Shown piece by piece: positions 29,748 through 36,231 of a stretch of 42,694 bases of DNA. The notes beneath the pieces were generated by a model. It saw only the letters and a list, made by a program, of their open reading frames with translations. It was not told the origin of the DNA and did not search any database. The stretch lies in assembly GCA_024636475.1 (NCBI GenBank), contig JAGXHA010000039.1:1-42694 (forward strand), in the 5' to 3' direction. The stretch's first letter is position 1. Every line of letters starts with the position of its first letter. The DNA comes from Roseobacter sp. (GTDB taxonomy: Bacteria; Pseudomonadota; Alphaproteobacteria; Rhodobacterales; Rhodobacteraceae). The translations under genes were made by a program, and so were the position numbers.

Positions 29748-31227
29748 TGACCTGCGCGACCCAAAGTCTGAAAAAATCCGCTGCGATGCCTGCCCGGTGA
29801 TGTGCTATATCGCGGATGGTAAATCTGGTGCCTGCGACCGCTATGCCAACCATGCGGGCGAACTGGTGCGCCTTGATCCGCTGACCGTGATCCAGTCAGG
29901 TGCCAAGGCTGTCGCCTTCCTTGACCAAGGCGAAAACGCCCAAGATTGGGATGGCGATGTGATCCAGGGCCGGCGCGATTTCGTGACAGCCGTAGGGGCT
30001 GGCACAACCTACCCCGACTATAAACCCGCGCCTTTCATCGTTAGCCAAGAGGTCGAGGGCATCGACATGGTGACCGTGGTGACCGAGGGGATTTTCTCGT
30101 ATTGCGGGGTTAAGGTGAAGATCGACACGGATCGCCATATCGGGGATGAACGCGCCATTGTGCGGGTCGAAGGCGAGGCGATCGGCCACGTGATGACGTC
30201 TGAATACGGCTCTAAAATGCTGTCTTTGGGCGGTGTCGAACACCTGACGGGCGGCTCCAAGAAGGAGGGCCGCGTGACCTGTGACGCGCTGCTGCGCCTA
30301 TGCAATCGCGAGGCGGTCGAGATGAATATCGACGGCGGCGTGACCATGGTGGTCGAGGCCGGCAAGGCACCGATTATCAACGGTGTTCCCGAAAAGCTGA
30401 TGCGCGTAGGTTGTGGGTCGGCCACCATCGGGATGTTTGCCAAACAATGGCACGGTCATGTGGACGAGGTGATTGTCTTAGACGATCACATTACCGGGGT
30501 CCTCAGCGAACACGAGGCCGGCAAGGGGCTTGATATGACTTTGTCGGGCATCCGCATCAACGGGCGCCGCTCCACACCCGGTCGTTATTTTCAGGTCGCT
30601 GATCCCGGTACAGGCTGGGGTGGAACAGACGTTGAAGACCCCCTGACGATACTGCGCCCCGCTGATCCAAAACGCGCATGGCCAGGGCTTCGGCTGCTGA
30701 TGATCTCGACCACTGGCGAGCAATGGGCGTATTTCATACTCGACGAGAGTCTAGAACCTAAACCGGCGGAAATCACGCCTGAACTGTTGGTCGTCGCCGA
30801 ACGCATCGCTGAAAATTGCGAGCCGTCACTGTGTTCGGTGCTGTTCATGGGCGGGGCAGGCGGATCGTTGCGCGCGGGCGTCACGGAAAACCCTGTGCGT
30901 CTGACGCGGTCTGTGAAGGAATCCTTGACCCATGTATCGTGCGGTGGGGCGGAGGCTTATGTCTGGCCCGGTGGGGGCATCACGGTGATGGTGGATGTTA
31001 TGGACATGCCGACGAACTCCTTCGGCTACGTGCCTACACCTGCGCTGGTCGCCCCAATCGAGTTTACCTTGCGCCGAGAGGATTATGGAACGCTTGGCGG
31101 GCACATGGAACATATCCAACCGGTGTCAGAGGTGGTTACGCCAGACGTGCGCCGTGTGGCGCAACTGGCCCTGCAACCCAATCCGAATGACCGTGAAAAC
31201 TATGGCTGGTCGAAGGGTGACAAATGA
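29740..31227 (+). CDS. 6-hydroxynicotinate reductase-like Fe-S flavoprotein
   Basis: This 495-residue protein resembles the 6-hydroxynicotinate reductase family, which reduces an oxidised ring to its tetrahydro-oxo form in nicotinate fermentation. An N-terminal cluster motif has Cys15, 18, 22 and 32 (CDACPVMC...GACDRY). Other Cys occur at about 122, 181, 188 and 225, and in ENCEPSLC and VSCGG, 11 in all. The E. barkeri enzyme was described with covalent flavin, one 2Fe-2S and two 4Fe-4S clusters; 11 Cys here are fewer than the 12 an all-Cys set would need. A GSAT tetrapeptide at 226-229 only loosely recalls flavinylation motifs. I chose ATG 29740, inside the hydroxylase stop region. It overlaps the UPF0280 gene by four bases. 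The true substrate is unknown. Confidence 0.82.
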   Translation: MPDDLRDPKSEKIRCDACPVMCYIADGKSGACDRYANHAGELVRLDPLTVIQSGAKAVAFLDQGENAQDWDGDVIQGRRDFVTAVGAGTTYPDYKPAPFIVSQEVEGIDMVTVVTEGIFSYCGVKVKIDTDRHIGDERAIVRVEGEAIGHVMTSEYGSKMLSLGGVEHLTGGSKKEGRVTCDALLRLCNREAVEMNIDGGVTMVVEAGKAPIINGVPEKLMRVGCGSATIGMFAKQWHGHVDEVIVLDDHITGVLSEHEAGKGLDMTLSGIRINGRRSTPGRYFQVADPGTGWGGTDVEDPLTILRPADPKRAWPGLRLLMISTTGEQWAYFILDESLEPKPAEITPELLVVAERIAENCEPSLCSVLFMGGAGGSLRAGVTENPVRLTRSVKESLTHVSCGGAEAYVWPGGGITVMVDVMDMPTNSFGYVPTPALVAPIEFTLRREDYGTLGGHMEHIQPVSEVVTPDVRRVAQLALQPNPNDRENYGWSKGDK

Positions 31228-32072
31228 AGGCACAAGCCGCCCTTTTACCTGTTGATCGCCTGCACCTGTCGCATGGTCCGATTGATCTGATCATTGGGGC
31301 TGATGGCGCTCGGGACACGGCATTTCGGGCAGCTTTTGCAAGGTTTGAGACTGTTCTGGAGGAGCTGATGGCGGAACTGCCGCTGCTGCGCCAACCTGTC
31401 GGCACCAAGCCCAACGGCAAGATCGCCCGCCGGATGTACCAAGCAGCGTTACCCCATGCCGACGGGATCACCACGCCGATGATCTGTGTCGCCGGGGCTG
31501 TGGCCCAAGAGGTGTTGGCAGCAATGGTTGATGCCACGGACCTGACGCGTGCCTATGTGAACAACGGTGGCGACATAGCGCTTCATCTGACGGACGGTGC
31601 CACGTTCAAGGTTGCGGTTGCGGGCCCTGATGGGCAATCCCTTGGCACTGTCGAGATCACCAGCCACGATACCGTTCGCGGCATTGCCACCAGCGGGCAG
31701 CGAGGTCGTTCATTGAGCCTGGGTATCGCAGACACGGTGACGGTGCTGGCGCGGACTGCTGCAATGGCCGATGCGGCGGCGACCAAGCTGGGCAATGCGG
31801 TCGATCTGCCAGATCATCCCGACATCAAACGCGCCAATGCCCAAAGCCTGCGCGACGATACCGATCTGCGCGACACCCCTGTTGTGACCCATGTCGGTCG
31901 CTTGTCGCAGGCTGAGATTGAGCGCGCCCTTGAACGGGGGAAAACAATGGCGACTGCGCTGGAAAACGTGGGGCTAATTGACGGTGTAGCGCTCTTCCTA
32001 CAGGGTCAAAGCCAAACGCTCGGCCTGCCCGAAACACTGAAACAAATACAGAAAGCACCCCAACATGCCTGA
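31224..32072 (+). CDS. UPF0280 family protein (ApbE superfamily), candidate flavin transferase
   Basis: This 282-residue protein of the uncharacterised UPF0280 family (COG2122) is related to the FMN transferase ApbE. The relationship is visible: AYVNNGGDIALHL (residues 110-122) matches the ApbE N-x-GGD block, GIATSG (153-158) its TSG strand, and ADTVTVLARTAAMADAAATKLG (169-190) its V-x-V-x-A...ADA-x-AT metal-site block. Start and stop overlap both neighbours (4 and 8 bases), so it is translationally coupled to the reductase-like gene and the first DUF1185 gene. ApbE attaches FMN covalently to proteins, and the E. barkeri reductase has covalent flavin. I infer this protein flavinylates the adjacent reductase; direct evidence is lacking. 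Confidence 0.88.
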   Translation: MKAQAALLPVDRLHLSHGPIDLIIGADGARDTAFRAAFARFETVLEELMAELPLLRQPVGTKPNGKIARRMYQAALPHADGITTPMICVAGAVAQEVLAAMVDATDLTRAYVNNGGDIALHLTDGATFKVAVAGPDGQSLGTVEITSHDTVRGIATSGQRGRSLSLGIADTVTVLARTAAMADAAATKLGNAVDLPDHPDIKRANAQSLRDDTDLRDTPVVTHVGRLSQAEIERALERGKTMATALENVGLIDGVALFLQGQSQTLGLPETLKQIQKAPQHA

Positions 32073-32649
32073 GGTCAAAATCCGCAAGATCATCACCAGT
32101 ATCGAGGAGATCTTTCACGAAGGCGGCCCGCGTGCCAACACGCCGCTGATACGCGGCTATGTCATGGCGGTCATCGAAAACCCTTATGCAGGGTCTTATG
32201 TCGAAGATATCCAGCCCTTCATGGAAGACCTTAAACCGCTGGGCCTAGAGATGGCACAAAAGCTGCTCGCGGCTTTGGGGGTCGAGGCGAGACAGGTCGA
32301 AGGCTATGGCAAAGGCGCTATTATCGGCACAGCCGGAGAGTTGGAGCACGGCGCGCTTTGGCATGCGCCGGGTGGCTACGCGATGCGCGACGTGTTGGGT
32401 GGCGCCAAGGCGATTGTGCCGTCGACCAAAAAGGTAGGCGCGGCAGGGATGCGTCTAGATGTGCCGGTGACCCACGTCGACGCATCTTATGTGCGCAGCC
32501 ATTTTGATTCAGTCGAAGTCGGCCTTAACGACAGCCCCCGGTCGAACGAGATGGCGGTGATCCTGGTGATGACCACAGGTGCACGGGTGCACAACCGGGC
32601 AGGGGGCTTGGACGCCAAAGATATCAAAGGCGAGGATGGTTTGAGATGA
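32065..32649 (+). CDS. DUF1185 / AA_synth (PF06684) family protein, copy A
   Basis: This 194-residue protein belongs to the amino acid synthesis family PF06684, whose reported structures show a chorismate-mutase-like fold; no reaction is established. Conserved blocks are ENPYAGSYVEDI, GTAGELEHGALWH, AIVPSTKKVG, ASYVRSHFDSVEVGLNDSPRSNE and a GEDGLR C-terminus. It is paralogous to the next gene, which it overlaps by four bases. The His and Glu in GELEH and the HFD and ND residues are invariant between the two copies and are candidate active-site residues. In this operon it may process the product of ring reduction or opening. Confidence 0.88.
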   Translation: MPEVKIRKIITSIEEIFHEGGPRANTPLIRGYVMAVIENPYAGSYVEDIQPFMEDLKPLGLEMAQKLLAALGVEARQVEGYGKGAIIGTAGELEHGALWHAPGGYAMRDVLGGAKAIVPSTKKVGAAGMRLDVPVTHVDASYVRSHFDSVEVGLNDSPRSNEMAVILVMTTGARVHNRAGGLDAKDIKGEDGLR

Positions 32650-33230
32650 TCGCTGACATTCGCAAAATTGCCGTTTGGGTCGAAGAAACCCACAGCGAGA
32701 TTGGCAAGTCGATTTCGCCGCCCACCCGCAAGGCCGTTGCCGTTGCGGTAATTAAGAATCCCTTTGCTGGGGCCTATACCGAAGACTTGACACCGCTGAT
32801 GGACATTGGTGCGGAACTGGGTGGACTGCTGGGCGACAGATGTGTTGCGGCCCTTGGGATCACGCCTGCGCAGGCCGAAAGCTATGGCAAGGCCGCGATG
32901 GTCGGTGAGGGCGGAGAGCTGGAACATGCCGCTGCCCTGCTGCACCCGAAAATGGGGGCACCTTTGCGGATTGCTGTTGAAAAAGGGGCTGCCCTTGTCC
33001 CGTCGTCGAAAAAAATGGGTGGTCCGGGGCAGGTGCTCGATGTGCCGCTTGGCCACAAAGACGCGGCCTATGTGCGCAGCCATTTCGACGGGATCGAAGT
33101 GCGCATGAACGATGCGCCGCGTGCTGGTGAAATTCTGGTTGCTATCGCGGTGACGGACAGTGGTCGCCCCTTGCCCCGGGTCGGCGGGCTGGCCCATGCC
33201 GAGGCGGAAGGCAAAGATGGCCTGCGGTAG
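32646..33230 (+). CDS. DUF1185 / AA_synth (PF06684) family protein, copy B
   Basis: This second 194-residue PF06684 protein is equal in length to copy A and clearly paralogous. It shares KNPFAGAYTEDL, GEGGELEHAAALLH, ALVPSSKKMGGPG, AAYVRSHFDGIEVRMNDAPRAGE and a GKDGLR end. The two differ mostly in the N-terminal helix and the loop after residue 95. Equal length and overlap suggest a hetero-oligomer or two successive steps. It ends four bases before the convergent marR stop and is the last gene of the operon that begins at 26164. Function is unknown. Confidence 0.88.
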   Translation: MIADIRKIAVWVEETHSEIGKSISPPTRKAVAVAVIKNPFAGAYTEDLTPLMDIGAELGGLLGDRCVAALGITPAQAESYGKAAMVGEGGELEHAAALLHPKMGAPLRIAVEKGAALVPSSKKMGGPGQVLDVPLGHKDAAYVRSHFDGIEVRMNDAPRAGEILVAIAVTDSGRPLPRVGGLAHAEAEGKDGLR

Positions 33231-33233
33231 AGC

Positions 33234-33671
33234 CTAGAGTTTATCCAGCAAGGTCAGCAACCGCTCCACCTCGCGCGGGGTCAGGTTACTGACTGTCTCG
33301 GCCGAAATCTCGAGCGCGGTGTTGACCGCATTTGCCGTAAATGACCTGCCTTCGTCGGTCAGCGAAATCTCAAGCCGTCGCATGTCTGTTTCCGATGCGG
33401 TGCTCTGTACCAGCCCCTTTTTGCGCAGTCTGTCTACCACACCCTTCGTCGTTGCCGCATCCATGCCCACCTGCCGACCCAGATGGTTCTGGCTCAGGTG
33501 CCCCTCGCCAAGCAGTTTCGCCAAGACAGCGAACTGGGTTGGCGTGATATCGGGCATGTGACGGTTGAAGATTTCAAGATGGCGCTGGTTCGCCAGACGT
33601 AGTTTGAAGCCGACCTGCTCTTCAAGCTGGTAGCGCAGGGGCTGGGCCGCTATCTTTGCCGTTTCTACCAC
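33234..33671 (-). CDS. MarR-family transcriptional regulator
   Basis: This 145-residue winged-helix regulator has the MarR layout: an N-terminal dimerisation helix (LEEQVGFKLRLANQRHLEIFNRHM), recognition helices (GHLSQNHLGRQVGMDAATTKGVVDRLRKKGLV, residues about 57-88), the wing with ETDMRRLEISLTDEGRSF, and C-terminal helices. The VGMDAATTKGVVDRL segment is like aromatic-acid-responsive members such as the nicotinate regulator NicR, which is only a loose parallel. Start is GTG at 33671. It is divergent from the Rieske/ABC operon, and the intergenic inverted repeat overlaps the -35 of that operon. It is therefore the best candidate repressor of the island, released by a pathway substrate. Confidence 0.92.
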   Translation of the reverse strand: MVETAKIAAQPLRYQLEEQVGFKLRLANQRHLEIFNRHMPDITPTQFAVLAKLLGEGHLSQNHLGRQVGMDAATTKGVVDRLRKKGLVQSTASETDMRRLEISLTDEGRSFTANAVNTALEISAETVSNLTPREVERLLTLLDKL

Positions 33672-33828
33672 TGTTCAGTCCCGTATTTTGGTGCGGCTGC
33701 ATATTCCTTGAGCACTACCTTCCCACGGATTTTATGTGGGGTCTACATCAGATCAGCCTTGAGATATTGTTTGACAGCTAACAATTTTATGGGCCTTCAT
33801 AGGGATGATCTAATACAAGGAGTCGCGT
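33672..33828. promoter_or_regulatory. marR / Rieske-operon divergent promoter with operator over the -35
   Basis: An inverted repeat ATTGTT (33766-33771) and AACAAT (33780-33785), 8-base spacer, brackets a perfect -35 TTGACA at 33771-33776. A -10 candidate lies at about 33794-33801 (CCTTCATA). A repressor bound here would block RNA polymerase. The Rieske gene starts at a GTG with AAGGAG six bases upstream. Confidence 0.6.
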
Positions 33829-34896
33829 GTGTCCTTTGTCAGAAACGCTTGGTATGTTGCAGGCTGGTCCACCGATTTTGACCACGACCTTGTCCCCCTG
33901 ACCATGCTGGCGCAGAACCTTGTGATGTTCCGATGCAGCGATGGACGCCTTGCCGCCTTGGAGGACCGTTGCCCGCATCGCTTGCTGCCGCTGTCAAAAG
34001 GAAAGCGCATCGGCGATACCATTCAATGCGGCTATCACGGGATGACGTTTGACGCAGGCGGGAAATGCGTGCGTGTGCCCGGCCAGTCGAACCTGCCCGC
34101 GTCGGCCTATGTCGACAGCTTTCCGGTGTTGGAGCGTCACGGCGTCGTCTTTGTCTGGATGGGAGACGCCGACAAGGCGGACCCGGCGCTGGCCTTTGAC
34201 ATGCCCGAATTTACGCAGGAGGGCTGGCATCTGCATCACGGCGGCAAACTGCACATTCAGGCGAATTATCTGAACGTCGCGGAAAACCTTGTCGATCCGG
34301 CGCATGTCAGTTTTGTGCATCCGACGACATTGGGCAATGCCGCGTCTGAAAATGTGCCGGTGCATGTCAAAACTGCAGACGAGGTGATTGTAGCCTGGCG
34401 ATGGATACGGGATGCTGATCCGATCGGGTTTTTCAAGAAATTCGGCGGGTTTAGCAGTAATGTGGATCGCTGGCATTATTACTATCTTCATATGCCCTCG
34501 ACTGCGGTGATTGATTTCGGTTCGGCAGATGCAGCGCTTGAATTGCCCGAAGAAGAGCGCAACAAAGGGGTGCGTATTTTTGCGCTTCATTTCGTTACGC
34601 CTGTGACCGAGGATTATACGATCGACCACTGGATGCATCTGCGCAATACCGCACTGGCCGATGATGCCGCGTCCGAGCAAATGGATGCGATGTTCCGCGT
34701 TGCCTTTGCCGAAGACAAAGCAATCCTTGAGGCCATGCATGAAGAGGAGCAGCGTCCGCAAAAGCGCAAACCGATCCGGATCGCCATCGATAAAGGGCCC
34801 AATGTCTACCGCAAACGCATTCGCGACAGAATAGAGGCAGAGGCGACTGATGATTTGGGCGAGCCCGTTTCACCTGTGTTTGTCCAACACGATTGA
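33829..34896 (+). CDS. Rieske non-heme iron oxygenase (vanillate demethylase-like alpha subunit)
   Basis: This is a 355-residue ring-hydroxylating or demethylating oxygenase. The Rieske 2Fe-2S site is CPH (Cys48, His50) and CGYH (Cys67, His70). The mononuclear iron site is in NLVDPAHVSFVHP, with Asp156 as electron-transfer bridge and His159/His164 as ligands. The 355-residue length and layout match VanA-type oxygenases, which often demethylate or monohydroxylate. No ferredoxin reductase partner (VanB-like) is in the window, so electrons must come from elsewhere. It is the first gene of the transport operon, under the putative MarR operator. GTG start with good ribosome site. It may demethylate or hydroxylate the imported compound before the hydroxylase/reductase route. 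Confidence 0.9.
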   Translation: MSFVRNAWYVAGWSTDFDHDLVPLTMLAQNLVMFRCSDGRLAALEDRCPHRLLPLSKGKRIGDTIQCGYHGMTFDAGGKCVRVPGQSNLPASAYVDSFPVLERHGVVFVWMGDADKADPALAFDMPEFTQEGWHLHHGGKLHIQANYLNVAENLVDPAHVSFVHPTTLGNAASENVPVHVKTADEVIVAWRWIRDADPIGFFKKFGGFSSNVDRWHYYYLHMPSTAVIDFGSADAALELPEEERNKGVRIFALHFVTPVTEDYTIDHWMHLRNTALADDAASEQMDAMFRVAFAEDKAILEAMHEEEQRPQKRKPIRIAIDKGPNVYRKRIRDRIEAEATDDLGEPVSPVFVQHD

Positions 34897-34948
34897 ACGG
34901 AATAAACGCCGCAAAAGACGGCACACACCCATCAGAGAGGACCACCAC

Positions 34949-36166
34949 ATGAATAGAAGTAGTTTCCTTAAAGGGATTTTTGGCGCGATCGCGCTGAGCG
35001 TCACCGGCCTAAGTGTTGCCGCACAATCTGGCGAGCCGATCAAGATTGGTGAAATCAACCACTACAAACGCATGGCGGCCTTTGCCGAGCCGTACAAAAA
35101 AGGGATCGAGCTGGGACTGGAAGAGATCAATGCCGCCGGCGGCGTTCTGGACCGCCCGCTTGAGTTCATTTTTCGCGATGACCAAGGGGATCCCGGCGAG
35201 GCGATCAAAATTGCAGAAGAACTGATGACCAGCGAAGGTACGGTCATGTTGACTGGCACGATCCTGTCGAACGTAGGTTTGGCGATTTCAGCCGTCGCTG
35301 CCGAAAAAAAGTGGGTCTACCTCGCGTCTGAGCCTTTGGCCGATGCTTTGACATGGTCTCAAGGCAACCCATGGACATTCCGTTTGCGTACGTCGACCTA
35401 TATGCAGGCTGCGATGCTTGCCGAACAAGCCGCAAAGACTGATGCGATGAAATACGCCACCATCGCGCCCAACTATGCCTACGGCAAGGATGCGGTTGCG
35501 GCTTTCAAGGAAGTACTTACCCAATTGAAACCCGGTGTTGAATTCGTGGGCGAGCAATGGCCCGCCCTGTTCAAGATCGACGCGGGTGCCGAGGTGCAGG
35601 CGCTGGAACGCTCCAAGCCTGATGCGATCTATAACGTGACATTTGGCCCTGATCTTGCGAAATTCGTGCGCGAAGGGACGACACGTGGTTTATTTGATGG
35701 ACGCGCGGTTTACGGCCTGCTGTCGGGTGAACCAGAGTATCTTGAGCCCTTGGCCGATGAAGCCCCTAAAGGCTGGGTCGTGACTGGGTATCCTTGGTAT
35801 GACTTCGACGAAGACGACGGAGCCAACAAAACTTTCGTTGATGCTTATCAGGCGCGTTTCAACGAGACGCCCAAGTTGGGCTCGCTTGTGGGCTATATGA
35901 CGGCTGCAACCATCGCGGCGGCGATCCGGAAAGCGGGTTCAACCGAAGGTGACGCAATTCGCATGGCCTTTGAAGGGCTTGATGTGACGACCCCTGTGGG
36001 AGAAATCACCTTTCGTGAGATTGACAATCAGGCCACCATGGGCGCGTTTGTCGGCAAGACAATGCTGAAAGATGGTGCAGGCGTGATGACCGACTGGGTC
36101 TATCTGGATGGCGCTGACTACCTGCCGTCTGACGAAGAAATCGCAAAACTGCGTCCGGCTGAATAA
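34949..36166 (+). CDS. Branched-chain amino acid-type ABC transporter substrate-binding protein
   Basis: This 405-residue periplasmic receptor is of the LivK/HAAT family (peripla_BP_6). A signal peptide is visible (MNRSSFLKGIFGAIALSVTGLSVAA, cleavage near residue 26). Family blocks include KIGEINHYKRMAAFAEPYKKGIELGLEEINAAGGVLDRPLEF, DPGEAIKIAEELMTSEGTVMLTGTILSNVGLA and PNYAYGKDAVAAFKEVL. The frame extends upstream to 34850, but ATG 34949 has GAGAGGA just before it and gives the signal sequence. HAAT systems often carry aromatic or N-containing acids, which fits the catabolic island. The membrane and ATPase genes follow directly. Confidence 0.93.
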   Translation: MNRSSFLKGIFGAIALSVTGLSVAAQSGEPIKIGEINHYKRMAAFAEPYKKGIELGLEEINAAGGVLDRPLEFIFRDDQGDPGEAIKIAEELMTSEGTVMLTGTILSNVGLAISAVAAEKKWVYLASEPLADALTWSQGNPWTFRLRTSTYMQAAMLAEQAAKTDAMKYATIAPNYAYGKDAVAAFKEVLTQLKPGVEFVGEQWPALFKIDAGAEVQALERSKPDAIYNVTFGPDLAKFVREGTTRGLFDGRAVYGLLSGEPEYLEPLADEAPKGWVVTGYPWYDFDEDDGANKTFVDAYQARFNETPKLGSLVGYMTAATIAAAIRKAGSTEGDAIRMAFEGLDVTTPVGEITFREIDNQATMGAFVGKTMLKDGAGVMTDWVYLDGADYLPSDEEIAKLRPAE

Positions 36167-36231
36167 CGCCGGCCTGGCTGCGGAGGGGACACCTTCCGCA
36201 GCACCATTTTCCAAACATATTGAGGTGGCAG

